This document shows, piece by piece, positions 17,469-27,361 of a stretch of 50,449 nt of DNA. The notes beneath the pieces were generated by a model. It searched no databases and had not been told where the DNA came from. It worked only from the letters and a program-made list of their open reading frames with translations. The DNA is from CAVQRC01 sp963715045 (GTDB lineage Bacteria; Planctomycetota; Planctomycetia; Pirellulales; Lacipirellulaceae). The translations under genes and the position numbers were made by a program. Position 1 is the stretch's first letter. Each line of letters starts with the position of its first letter. The DNA lies in NCBI GenBank assembly GCA_963715045.1, contig CAVQRC010000034.1:1-50449 (forward strand), read 5' to 3'.

Positions 17469-19443
17469 ATGATGCCAACGCGTCCGCCGGCGAAGCCGGG
17501 GGCTCCGGTTGCACGCTTCTCCGCCGCGTGGTTTGTCGTCGTATCCGCGTTGACATGTTGCACCACGGCCGCGGAACCGGCCCCCGATCTCACTCGGCTC
17601 GCATACAACCATCCGGGACTCGTCGTCGATCTGGGCGTGGGGCTGTGGGCCTGGCCGCTGCCGATGGACTACGACCAGGATGGCGATCCCGACCTCGTCG
17701 TGGTCTGCCCTGATAAACCTTCGAACGGGTGCTACTTCTTCGAGAACCGCGGCGACGCCGCCAATCCGTTACCGGTGTTCGCGCCTGCCGTCCGGATCAG
17801 CCGGGGGCTCAACAACGTCCAGGTCTCGTTCGTCGACGGTGAACCGCGGGTGCTCAGCCCGGGACAAGAGCATCATGAGTTTCGCACACGAGGACTCGAC
17901 ACGGCGCGGGCACTCGGTTTGTCTCCCACGCTGGATCATCCCGGAAAACTGCGGGGCCTGATGTGGAAATATGCTGACTACGACGGCGATGGCAAGCTGG
18001 ATCTCATCGTGGGGATCGGCGACTGGACCGAGTACGGCTGGGACGACGCGTATGACGACCAGGGTGAGTGGACGAACGGCCCCCTGCACGGCTTTGTGTA
18101 CCTGCTCCGGAACGAGGGAACGTCAGCGACCCCGCGGTACGCGGATCCGCAGCGTCTCCAGGCCGACGGGAAAGACATCGACGTTTACGGCCGGCCCTGC
18201 CCGAACTTCGCCGATTTCGACGGCGACGGCGACCACGACCTGATCTGCGGTGAGTTTCTCGATGGCTTTACATGGTTCGAGAATGTGGGCGAGGGGAAGT
18301 CGCCCCGATTTCAGGCCGCCAGACGGCTCGCGGACCGCAAGGGTGAAATCGATTCGCATGGACTTGCAGATGATCGCGCCCGTCGCGTTCGATTGGGATC
18401 GCGACGGCCATGTCGATCTGATTGTCGGCGACGAAGACGGCCGCGTGGCCTGGGTCCGCAACACGGGCGACGTGGTCGATGCGATGCCGCAGTTCGAGCC
18501 GCCGGTGTACTTCCAGCAGCAGGCGGACGAATTGAAATTCGGCGCACTGGCCACGCCGTGCGGATACGACTGGGACGGCGATGGAGATGACGACATTCTC
18601 TGCGGCAACACGGCCGGCTATATCGGCTGGTTCGAGAACCTGGGCGGATCGCCGCCAAGATGGGCGGCGGCCGTCAACTTAACGGCCGGTGGCGACGTGA
18701 TTCGAATCCAGGCCGGCCCGAACGGTTCGATTCAAGGCCCTTGCGAAGCCAAGTGGGGGTACACCACGCTCACGGCCGGCGATTGGGATCACGACGGGTT
18801 GCCGGACATCGTCGCCAACTCGATCTGGGGACGCGTCGTCTGGTACCGCAACGTCGGGACCCGCGCGAAACCCGAACTGGCCGCCGCAAAGCCGGTGCAG
18901 GTGGCATGGAATGGCCCTCCGCCCAAGCCCGCATGGAACTGGTGGAATCCCGAACCGCACGAGCTGGCGACTCAATGGCGTACCACGCCGGTCGTCGTCG
19001 ATTTCGACGAGGACGGACTCAACGACCTCGTGATGCTCGACCACGAGGGATATCTCGCCTGGTTTCGCCGCGAACGCACGCCCGACGGATCGCTCGTGTT
19101 GCATCCGGGCGAGCGGATCTTCGTCGATGAGCAGGGCGAACCGATCCGGCTCAACGAGGGTCGGGCCGGCAAGAGCGGCCGCCGCAAGCTGGCGGTCGTC
19201 GACTGGGACGGGGACGGCCGCCTCGACGTGCTCGCCAACAGCACCAGCGCCGACTGGTACCAGAACACGGGCGAACAGGACGGCAAGGTCGTGCTCGTGA
19301 ACCGCGGTAAGCTGGCCGAACGCAACGTCGCCGGACACACGTCGAGCCCCACCGTGGTGGATCTGGATCGAAACGGAGTGCCGGAGCTGCTGATCGGAGC
19401 CGAAGACGGGCGGCTGTACCTTGGACGACGGGACAATGACTAA
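17469..19443 (+). CDS. Secreted FG-GAP/VCBS repeat protein
   Basis: About 657 aa. A signal peptide (FSAAWFVVVSALTCCTTAAE) is followed by a propeller made of repeats with calcium-binding loops: DYDQDGDPD, DYDGDGKLD, DFDGDGDHD, DWDRDGHVD, DWDGDGDDD, DWDHDGLPD, DFDEDGLND and DWDGDGRLD. Repeats are joined by VWYRN or GWFEN strands. Proteins of this kind are exported and have unclear ligands. One extra base near 18340-18360 shifts the frame between the third and fourth repeats. An in-frame ATG at 17451 is an alternative start. The last codons (AAT GAC TAA) are part of the TGACTAA repeat that follows. Confidence 0.82.
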
Positions 19444-19577
19444 TGACTAATGACTAATGACTAAGGAATACCGAAGCCCGAATGACGAAGCAAAGATTCC
19501 TGTTCGTCCTTGGGATTTCTTCGTCTTGGTCATTGGGATTTAGTTAGTCATTAGTCATTACTCATTCGTCATTCTCA
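19437..19577. repeat. Heptad repeat element TGACTAA with inverted copies at both ends
   Basis: Three to four direct copies of TGACTAA start at 19440, and inverted copies (TTAGTCATTAGTCATTACTC) lie at 19552-19577. The element spans the whole junction between the convergent FG-GAP and penicillin-acylase genes. It also supplies both stop codons: the FG-GAP gene ends AAT GAC TAA and the acylase gene ends AAT GAC GAA TGA. Similar elements occur at 28921-28986 and 43919-43937. The heptad period places stops in every frame. Confidence 0.85.
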
Positions 19578-21825
19578 CTCCCTGGCCGATAGCTTCGCAC
19601 GGCGTTTTCGCGTACTTCGTCCGGGTAGAACCAGGCTGGCTTGAACTCGCGGCGGGACATCAGCTCTGCCTGATTGAAATAGTTCGGCGAGGCGGGATCC
19701 GAACTTGCTCCGAAGGGCATGATCGATCTGGTCTGGATCCGCTCCCCGAATTCGATGATCGCCATGTACGAGCTGCCGACGACCGCGTAACGCTCAGGTC
19801 GGACAAGCGGCACGCTCGGTGTCGAGTAGACCGTGAACACCACCCCGAGCGGGCCGGGGACACCTCGGCAGGGAACGCTGCGGCCCAGGCGATTGAAGAA
19901 CAACGCGGCCTGGAGCACGCTCGACTTGTCGACGACACGTTGGATCCGGTGCACGTCGCCCCAGCGAACCTTCCAATCGCCGTGCATTCGCGTGAGGTTT
20001 TCCGCCGCTTCGCAGAGGGCATCGAGCCTCTTCAGACGATCGGCCTGATAGGGAGCATTGATTCGCTCCGCCGGATATCGTGTGCCGTACAGCAGTTCGT
20101 ACCACGCGATACACAGCGTGGTTTGCGTGGAGTCTTCCGTCGCGACGCAGTCCCAGTCGAGCAGGTGGGCGAGATACGGGCGGACCCGCTCCGCACGAGC
20201 CGGATCGATTGTCTCGCAGCCGGTCGAGGTCGCGGGCGAATTTCGGCAGCTCGACCAGCGGCCAGTAGAGTGTCGTGTCGTAGGCCAGCTTGCCGAACTC
20301 GTCGAGCGTAAGGTCGGACGTCTGCCGCAGCAGCATCCGCGAGATCTTGGCCCGCCGCTTATCGTCGTTGCCGTCTTCGAGCATGTACGCCGGGTAGTCG
20401 CCGCGGAACGGATTGTCATCGTCGGTGGTCGTGAACGGCGTCGAATTGCAATTCTGCACGTATCCCGACGAGGGGTTCAACACCTGCGGCAGTTCGTCGA
20501 AGTCATGGTAACCTTGCCACCGCGTGCGGGGATCGCTGCCGTCGACCGGTTGCGTCCAGTCGAAACTCGGATCGCGGATCGGAATCGCAGCGTTGTAAAC
20601 ATAGAAGATGTTCCCTGCCCGATCTGCGTAGGCGATGTTGAACAGCGGAATCGCGCAGCGGCTGGCTGCCTTTCGCCACTGTGGGAAATTGGTCGCCCGG
20701 ATCATCTCGATCGCCTGCATGCCGCGGTCCACATCGAACAGACGGGCGATCCGGGCGGCGAAGAAACGTCTGATCGTCGTCCTGGCGAACGATCGGGCCG
20801 TGCTCCGTCTTGCGAAACCGATACGTCTCCTCAACGACCGCACTTCCCTCGCGGACGCGCACCGTGTCGGTCCACTCGGTCGCGTCGAGATAACCATCGC
20901 CGTAGCGATACTTGAGCGGATCGCTCGGATGGTCGAAGGTGATCCGCCAGGCATCGGCGATATCGGGATCGTTCGTGGTGTAGGTCCAGCCCAGATGTTC
21001 GTTATGGCCTTTGGACGGGACCGGACTGCCGAAGAAACCCGCCCCGGAGAACCGCAGTGTCTCGTCGCTGTGGAGATGGGCCTCGTAGTATTGGCCCCAG
21101 CCGAACCAGGGTTGATGCGGATTGACGAACAGCATGGTACTGCGGTCCCGCGTCCTGGCCGGCCCGATCGCCCACTGGTTGGAACCGATCGCGGCCCGGA
21201 TGTCGAGCTCGAACGGATCGAGAGGCCTGTCGAGAACATCCCATCCCGGTCGCGGACGCTCGAGTCGCAGGCTCGTCGCGGCGGCGTCCGCCGGAGCGAC
21301 GCGAAACTGCTCGGGTTGCGGGCGGCCGACGTGAGTCCGGCCGTAAGCGAAATCGAGAAACATGTGCCGGTCGAGTGCCAGCGGATACCACGGCTCGATC
21401 CGCTCCAGCAGTCGCGGTTTGACCTCTGGATGAGTCGCCAGATAGTGATTGATGCCGTCGGTGAATGCCGTGAACAGCTCCCGTCGCGGTCGGTCGAGGG
21501 CGGCGAAATCGGCCTCCGAGCGAGGGACGACCTCAAACGCCCGATTCAGAATGTCGTTGCGGAGCTGATCGCTGCCGTACAACTCCGAATAGCGGCCAAG
21601 TCCGCGGATCAGGTTGTCCTCCAGTTGCCAGAAATAGTCTTCTGCCTGGGCATATCCCATTCCGAACAGTGTGGCCGCGTCCGTCTTGCCAAAGATATGG
21701 GGTACGCCCCACTGATCGCGGTGGATCGTCACGTCGTCGGCCAGCTCCGAGGCCACCCCGCCTGTCGCGGCGATCAAACCGAGCAGAAAAAACACCAGGT
21801 GTGGCAGCCGTTGCATACGCTTCAT
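19562..21825 (-). CDS. Penicillin acylase family (Ntn-hydrolase) protein, secreted
   Basis: About 755 aa with a signal peptide (LVFFLLGLIAATGGVASE) and a good GGAG ribosome site 9 nt before the start. The alpha-chain region (DQWGVPHIFGKTDAATLFGMGYAQAEDYFWQLE) is typical of the family. The autocatalytic cleavage site and nucleophile serine are in GSNQWAIG at about residue 215. Family members hydrolyse amides such as beta-lactam side chains or acyl-homoserine lactones; the substrate here is unknown. Two indels break the frame, an extra T near 20766 and an extra base near 20217. The three segments join without loss of family sequence. The final codons come from the convergent heptad repeat. Confidence 0.83.
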
Positions 21826-21840
21826 GTGGAATTCTCCGAT

Positions 21841-21863
21841 GTAGCCGGGTCACTCCGTGACAC
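21841..21863. repeat. Single copy of the GTAGCCGGGTCACTCCGTGAC repeat arm
   Basis: This matches the left arm of the 87-bp units at 37823-38255. It lies 15 bp upstream of the penicillin-acylase start, in its leader region, rather than at a 3' end. Confidence 0.75.
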
Positions 21864-22004
21864 GCCCCGACCGCGTACCCGTCGCGGTGGCGTTGTCCTG
21901 CGACGCCCTCCGACCGATGGTAACCCATCGTAGCGTTGAGCGGGTCGTTCCCGGAGCCCCCGGCTTTGCCGGGGGACGCCGCGGAATCACCAAACCAGAC
22001 CTCC

Positions 22005-22282
22005 GCGAGCTTGCCTCGCGGGTGAATGAGGTCCTCGGCTAAGAATCGACCCGCTGCGAACACGTGGCCGGCGGTTTGACACCCACGGTGGCCACGGCCC
22101 GCAACCAGGCCCCCGCGAGCTTGCCTCGCGGGTGAATCAGGTCCTCAGCTAAGAATCGGCCCGCTGCGAACACGTGGCCGGCGGTTTGACATCCACGGTG
22201 GCCACGGCCCGCAACCAGGCCCCCGCGAGCTTGCCTCGCGGGTGAATGAGGTCCTCGGCTAAGCATCGACCCGCTGCGAACA
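22005..22282. repeat. 110-bp tandem repeat, about 2.5 copies
   Basis: Copies start at 22005, 22115 and 22225, each with GCGAGCTTGCCTCGCGGGTG, followed by GAGGTCCTCGGCTAAG and CCCGCTGCGAACAC. The core CGCGAG-CTTGC-CTCGCG is a hairpin. A GC-rich motif around 21955-21980 (CCCCCGGCTTTGCCGGGGG) precedes the array; a close relative is at 17229-17247. The array is part of the 1.07-kb gap between two divergent genes (21826-22891), where no gene is visible. Confidence 0.88.
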
Positions 22283-22363
22283 CAACCTTCACTAGTCCTG
22301 TCAGCAGACGACCGCTCATAAGGAAGTTGGGTTCTCTCGCCTGGCCCCTTCGCCGGCCAACAC

Positions 22364-22402
22364 GCGATGAGCATCGTTCGCGAAGCGAACGATGCTCATC
22401 GC
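22364..22402. repeat. 18-bp perfect palindrome with GAA triloop
   Basis: The left arm 22364-22381 and right arm 22385-22402 are exact reverse complements (GATGAGCATCGTTCGC and its complement) around GAA. There is no adjacent T tract. It could be a REP-like element or a strong RNA hairpin in the gap upstream of the PfkB kinase. Confidence 0.85.
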
Positions 22403-22467
22403 ACATTCTCATTCGCCGCGCGGGGAGGGTGCGTCTCGCCGCCGAGGATCATGTCGTACCGCATTTA

Positions 22468-22574
22468 GCCAGGGACCTGATTCACCCGCGAGACAAGCTC
22501 GCAGGGGTTTCAAACCGCGCGTCCTCGTTCTAGCCACGGACCTGATTCACCCGCGAGACGCAGCTCGCGGGGGT
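22468..22574. repeat. Two inverted partial copies of the 110-bp repeat
   Basis: GACCTGATTCACCCGCGAGAC occurs near 22468 and again near 22542. Its reverse complement matches the GTCTCGCGGGTGAATCAGGTC-type core of the tandem array at 22005-22282. The region therefore carries the same family in both orientations. From 22575 to the next start at 22892 I see no gene or clear signal. Confidence 0.75.
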
Positions 22575-22891
22575 CGCCGCAATACTCGCGTCGAATACCT
22601 GCAGCCCCCGGCTGGCGCTCCGCAAGCGGGTCGGGGTGTTTTGACCGGTCTTTGATCCGGCATGATACGGCGGAGGAGATCGAGGCAACCGGAGACTGCC
22701 GGCGATGGGGGGCACAACCATCGCGACGCTTGTAACAATCCTGGCCGACACCGTCGACATGGCGTGGTCGCCGTCGCCGTCGGCTCATGACGGAGTTCGT
22801 TGCGGCGGACCCTGTTCGGCGAAAACCGGTTGTGATAACCTCCCCGTTCTCGAGTGTTTCTGAGCCCCAAGCCCTGTTCCCTTTCTCCGCC

Positions 22892-23965
22892 ATGCTCACG
22901 ATTCCTTCCACTGGCGAATTCGACTTCGTCTCACTCGGTGCGCTGGTGCATCGACTCGATCCGGGCCGGATCCCGTTTCGCAAGGCGACTCAACTGGCGA
23001 TCCACGTCAGCGGCGGCGAGTTTAATTGTGCGGCGAATCTGGCGGATTGCTTCCGGATGCAGACCGGAATTGCGACCGCGATCGTCGACAATCCGATTGG
23101 CGAACTGATCCAGGAGCGGGTGAGGGCGATGGGTGTCCGACCGTTTTACAAACGGTACGAGCACGACGGCGTGCGAGGTCCGAACATGGCGGCCGTGTAC
23201 AGCGATCAGGGGGCGGGGGTGCGGGCCCCGGTCGTGTTTTACAACCGCTGCAATGAAGCGGCCGCCCAGCTCAAGCCGGGCGATCTCGATTTCAAGGCGA
23301 TTTTCGCCCGAGGATGTCGCTGGTTTCACAGCGGCGGCATCTTCGCGGCCCTGTCGAAGACGACCCCCGAGGTGATCATCGAAGGGATGCAGGCCGCCAA
23401 GGCAGCGGGGGCGGTCACCTCGTTCGACCTCAATTATCGGGCCAAGCTGTGGCAGGTGTCCGGCGGACTCGAGACGGCACAGCAGACGCTGCGGAGGATC
23501 GTGGAGCACGTCGATGTACTGGTCGGAAACGAGGAGGACTTGCAGAAAGGACTCGGACTCCAAGGCCAGGATGTGGAGAGTGCTTCGAAGCTCGATCCGT
23601 CGGCGTTCTTCGCCATGATGGATACCGTGGCGAAGGACTTGCCCAACGTCCAGGCGGTGGCGACGACGCTGCGGGAAGTCGTCAGCACGAACCGCCACAA
23701 CTGGAGCGCGGTGTTGTGGTATGACGGGCAGACGTATCAGGCGCCGCGGGCTGAGCTCGATGTGGTCGACCGCGTCGGCGGCGGCGACGGTTTTGCATCG
23801 GGCCTGTTTTACGGGTTGATGACCGGGGAAGAACCCGAACAGGCGCTCAAGCTCGGCTGGGCACACGGAGCGCTCATCACCACCTTCCCTGGCGATACGA
23901 CGATGGCCACGGTCGAGCAGGTACGGGCCTTCGCCGAGGGAGGCTCCGCACGCATTCAGCGATGA
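22892..23965 (+). CDS. PfkB-family sugar kinase (2-dehydro-3-deoxygluconate kinase-like)
   Basis: An intact 357-aa carbohydrate kinase of the PfkB/ribokinase family. The N-terminal substrate region (GGEFNCAANLADC) corresponds to the family GG-N-A motif. The C-terminal signature DRVGGGDGFASGLFYG contains the catalytic Asp and anion hole (G-G-G-D). It most resembles 2-keto-3-deoxygluconate kinases, which phosphorylate KDG using ATP, but another sugar is possible. It is followed by the 6-phosphogluconate dehydrogenase gene 105 bp downstream on the same strand, which fits a sugar-acid role. The start is the ATG before LTIPSTGEFDFVSLG; no strong ribosome site is visible. Confidence 0.85.
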   Translation: MLTIPSTGEFDFVSLGALVHRLDPGRIPFRKATQLAIHVSGGEFNCAANLADCFRMQTGIATAIVDNPIGELIQERVRAMGVRPFYKRYEHDGVRGPNMAAVYSDQGAGVRAPVVFYNRCNEAAAQLKPGDLDFKAIFARGCRWFHSGGIFAALSKTTPEVIIEGMQAAKAAGAVTSFDLNYRAKLWQVSGGLETAQQTLRRIVEHVDVLVGNEEDLQKGLGLQGQDVESASKLDPSAFFAMMDTVAKDLPNVQAVATTLREVVSTNRHNWSAVLWYDGQTYQAPRAELDVVDRVGGGDGFASGLFYGLMTGEEPEQALKLGWAHGALITTFPGDTTMATVEQVRAFAEGGSARIQR

Positions 23966-24070
23966 GCCGTCGAGGCGGCCGAATCGGTGCGGTCATTCTG
24001 TCACGCGGAAATTTCAACGCAGCATGCTTTCGTCGGTGTCGGCGAGGGTCTTCAGGAGATCAAAAGGCGA

Positions 24071-25544
24071 ATGAGTCAGCACGATATGGGCCTCGTGGGC
24101 CTCGCGGTCATGGGACAGAACCTGGTCATGAACATGGCCAACAAAGGCTTCTCGGTGGCCGTTTACAACCGCACCACCGAGACCATGCGGGAGTTCGTCG
24201 AGGGGCTCGACGGCCGGCCCGACGGCGTGCTCGAGGACGGAGCGGCAGCGAGAATCGAGGGCTTCGAGACGCTCGCCGAACTCGTCGCGAGCCTGGCTTC
24301 GCCGCGGCGGGTCATGATCATGGTCAAGGCCGGCCCCCCCGTCGACGCGGTCATTGAGCAACTCAAGCCGCTGCTCGAAAAGGGCGACATCATCATCGAT
24401 GGCGGGAATGCCGACTTTCGCGATACCAACCGCCGCCACGAGGAACTCGCCGAGGAGGGATTTCGCTTCATCGGCACGGGTGTTTCGGGCGGGGAGGAGG
24501 GAGCCCTCAAAGGCCCCAGCATCATGCCCGGCGGACACCCCGAGGCGTGGCCGTTCGTCAAAGACATCCTGCAGAAGATCAGTGCCAAAGTCGGGCCGAA
24601 CCACGACATCCCCTGTTGCGATTGGGTCGGCGAAGCCGGCGCCGGCCACTACGTCAAAATGGTTCACAACGGAATCGAATACGGAGATATGCAGCTCATC
24701 TGCGAAGCGTATTTCATTCTTCGCCAGGGGCTCGGCCTGTCCAACGACGAACTCTATCGCGTCTTCAAGCAGTTCAACGAGAGCGAGCTGGAGAGTTACC
24801 TGATCGAGATCACGCGGGATATTTTCACCGTGCTCGACGACGAGTCCGACGATCACCTGCTCGACCGAATTCTCGATACGGCCGGCCAGAAGGGGACCGG
24901 TCGCTGGATGTGCCAGCACGCGCTGGAACTGGGCGTGCCCACGACGCTCGTCACCGAAGCGGTTTACGCAAGGTGCCTGTCGGCCCAGAAAGACGCTCGC
25001 GAGCGGGCCGCGGAGGTGCTCAGCGGGCCCGAGCCGAAGTTCGAGGGCGACCGCGAGGCCTTTATCGACGACGTGCGGCAGGCTCTGTACGCGTCGAAAG
25101 CTCTGCAGTTACGCCCAGGGATTCGTGCAACTCGACGCGGCGGCCGACGAGTTCGGGTGGAAGCTCAACAACGGCCCCATCGCCCTGCTGTGGCGGGGAG
25201 GATGCATCATCCGTTCGGTGTTCCTGCAGGACATCAAGAACGCCTTTGACAAGAACCCGGAGCTGGAGAACCTGCTGCTCGACGATTTCTTTCGCCAGGC
25301 GATTGACCGGGCCCAGCCCGCATGGCGGAGAGTTGTCGCGACGGCCGTTCAACTGGGCCTTCCGGTCCCGGCGTTCTCGGCCGCGCTCACCTATTACGAC
25401 GGATATCGCCGGGCCCGGCTGCCGGCGAATCTGCTCCAGGCTCAGCGCGACTACTTCGGAGCCCACACCTATGAGCGGACCGATCGACCCCGCGGAGAGA
25501 AGTTCCACACCGATTGGATTCGCCGCCGCCGGCTGACGCCGTGA
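24071..25544 (+). CDS. gnd: 6-phosphogluconate dehydrogenase, decarboxylating
   Basis: A cytoplasmic pentose-phosphate enzyme that converts 6-phosphogluconate to ribulose-5-phosphate, CO2 and NADPH. It is about 490 aa, the usual length for the long form. The N-terminal Rossmann motif is GLVGLAVMGQNLVMNMANKG, followed by the YNRTTE turn typical of NADP binding. The catalytic section has GGNADFRDTNRRH, GVSGGEEGALKGPSIMPGG and KMVHNGIEYGDMQ. The C-terminal helical domain includes LWRGGCIIRS. An AAAGG precedes the start by 4 nt. One extra A in the AAA run near 25100 splits the frame; removing it restores SKLCSYAQGFVQL. Confidence 0.93.
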
Positions 25545-25551
25545 ACCGCGT

Positions 25552-25710
25552 CTAGCCGGGGCACTCCGTGACCCGGGCCAATAGACCACCGCCGCGGTGA
25601 TCTGCTCGGCCGCAGCCCTGTTACGGAATTGTAGCCGGGGCACTCCGTGACCCGAGCCAGCAAATTACCGCTGCGGCGATCTGCGGCCGCTGCCCTGTAA
25701 CGGAGTTTCA
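25552..25710. repeat. Two ~79-bp repeats, TAGCCGGGGCACTCCGTGACC family
   Basis: Copies start at 25552 and 25631. Each begins TAGCCGGGGCACTCCGTGAC and ends near CCCTGTTACGGA or CCCTGTAACGGA, so the unit ends are partly inverted. They occupy the junction between the convergent gnd and PilZ genes. They are diverged relatives of the 87-bp array after acnA. Confidence 0.85.
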
Positions 25711-25767
25711 GGATTACACCGCGTGCCGGCGCACTCCTTCCCACGTTCTCTCGCCCGCCGCCGTCCC

Positions 25768-26163
25768 TCACACCGATTGCTCGCCAACCACGATCTTCAT
25801 GCCGCACTCGTAGCACTCGATGCCCAGCCTGTGGCACCGCGTGGTCTGCAGCACGAGCTTGCGGCGGGCCGGATACACCCAGACCTCGACTTGCTCTTTG
25901 GGAAACAACTGCAGCGGGGCAACTAAGGCCATGCCCGTACGCGACATGTCCTTGAAGTAGATTCCGTACTGCTCGCCGCGATATTGCAGGATGCCTTTGT
26001 GGCGGAGAAAGTACCGCTGATAGGAGCGGCGGCAATCCGGAAGATTCGGCACCGGACCTTGTCGCGAGAAAAACACCCGCCCCTCTTCCGGGAGCCGCGC
26101 CGTGAGCTGCATCTGCGCCCACAACTGCTCTACGTCTTCGGGTGCATGATCGAGATCCAGCAT
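25768..26163 (-). CDS. PilZ domain protein (c-di-GMP receptor)
   Basis: A 131-aa single-domain protein with both c-di-GMP contact motifs of PilZ domains: R-x-x-x-R in RRSYQRY at about residue 45 and D-x-S-x-x-G in DMSRTGMAL at about residue 73. It should bind c-di-GMP as an effector. Its first codons overlap the end of the upstream HD-GYP gene by 34 bp in another frame, so the two are co-transcribed and probably co-translated. Two further cysteines near the C-terminus (CYECGMK) with an earlier Cys-His (TTRCHRLG) could form a small metal site, which is only a suggestion. Confidence 0.85.
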   Translation of the reverse strand: MLDLDHAPEDVEQLWAQMQLTARLPEEGRVFFSRQGPVPNLPDCRRSYQRYFLRHKGILQYRGEQYGIYFKDMSRTGMALVAPLQLFPKEQVEVWVYPARRKLVLQTTRCHRLGIECYECGMKIVVGEQSV

Positions 26164-27137
26164 CGGACCATCTCCTCGTCGAATTGCGTACCGGATCGAC
26201 TGCCCTCGAACTCGAGCGTTTCTTCAAGCGACGCCGGACGGCGGTAGGGCCGCCGACCCGTCAGCGCGTCGAAGACGTCCACGACCGCCAGCAGCCGGGC
26301 CCATTCATGGGCCTCGTCCCCGAGGATCCCTACCGGATAGCCCGTCCCGTCGGGACGCTCGTGATGCTGGTAGACCATCATCAACTGAGCATGCGTGATG
26401 TCGCTGCGTTCGCAGAGTTCCTCGTACCCGAGTTGCGGATGCTGCTCAATCAATGCCCGCTCCGACTTGTCCAGAGCGCCGGGCTTGTTGAGAACTTCCT
26501 TGGGGATGTGCCGCTTGCCCATGTCGTGCAGGATCGCGCCGGTCGCCAGTTCCGTGCGTTCCGCATCGTCCGTAATGCCGATCGCCTCGGCCAGCAGCAT
26601 CGCATAGCTGGCCACGTTCGTGACGTGCGTAAACGTCAAGTAGTCGTGCCGGGCGATATCGAATACGTCGCGAGGCACGCAATCTCCCCGTCCCATCAGG
26701 GAAGAAATCTGCTGGCCCACGCGACTCGAAGTCTCGACCAATGCGTCACACTTGCTCGCCTTGAATGAATTCTCGATTCGCCTGGCGACTGCCGATTGCA
26801 GTATCGAGAACTGCGAAGCGGGGGGCGCGGCGTCTTTGTCGAGAACTTCCCCCAGCACGTCCAGAATCCGATCTTCGATTTCCTCGTAGGCCGCCTCGGT
26901 GACATAGAGCTGGCGAATCTGCTCGTCGACAAGCTTCCTGGCGTGCTTGGCGTCGAGTCCGAATTCCGAGCTGCAGAACAGCACGGGCCGCTTCTGATCG
27001 GGATCGGCCGCGTACAAATCGACACCGAAGCCGTCGGCCGCCCGAATGATTTCGACCGGGACGGGGACGTACCCGGACTGCATTAAGTCGAAATGGACCG
27101 CGGAAGTCGTAGCCGGCACGAGAAGCCCCAGTCGCAC
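26130..27137 (-). CDS. HD-GYP domain phosphodiesterase
   Basis: A 335-aa protein with an uncharacterised N-terminal region of about 150 aa and a C-terminal HD-GYP domain. The domain keeps the HD pair in ILHDMGKRHIPKEVLNKPG and the HHERPDGTGYP signature, together with the DVFDALTGRRPYR segment. HD-GYP proteins hydrolyse c-di-GMP or cGAMP with a di- or tri-iron site. No receiver or transmembrane segment is seen, so the protein is probably cytoplasmic. The overlapping PilZ gene downstream suggests that enzyme and receptor act in one signalling unit. It is divergent from the sulfatase gene at 27362, with 224 bp between and no repeats. Confidence 0.88.
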   Translation of the reverse strand: MRLGLLVPATTSAVHFDLMQSGYVPVPVEIIRAADGFGVDLYAADPDQKRPVLFCSSEFGLDAKHARKLVDEQIRQLYVTEAAYEEIEDRILDVLGEVLDKDAAPPASQFSILQSAVARRIENSFKASKCDALVETSSRVGQQISSLMGRGDCVPRDVFDIARHDYLTFTHVTNVASYAMLLAEAIGITDDAERTELATGAILHDMGKRHIPKEVLNKPGALDKSERALIEQHPQLGYEELCERSDITHAQLMMVYQHHERPDGTGYPVGILGDEAHEWARLLAVVDVFDALTGRRPYRRPASLEETLEFEGSRSGTQFDEEMVRCWISIMHPKT

Positions 27138-27361
27138 AGGAAGGAAGACATTGCAAGATAACTCTAGAACGAAATCGTGGCGGGAAGCTGTGACGGCGGC
27201 ATTTCACCCCACTCGGATCGGGGCAACTCGGGTAACCAGATCCGTTGTGCGGGTTGGTAGGGGAATGTCGATTGGCATCGCTGGGGGGATTTCGCCAACT
27301 CGGCCTGGTTGCGATAGGATGCGTTCCGTCGCCACCCGTACCGAACCTCGGGGAACCATCG

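Noticed and set aside
24071..25544. Programmed frameshift in gnd
   Set aside because: The break is one extra A in an AAA run with no slippery heptamer or pseudoknot, and similar breaks occur in many unrelated genes, so sequencing error is simpler.
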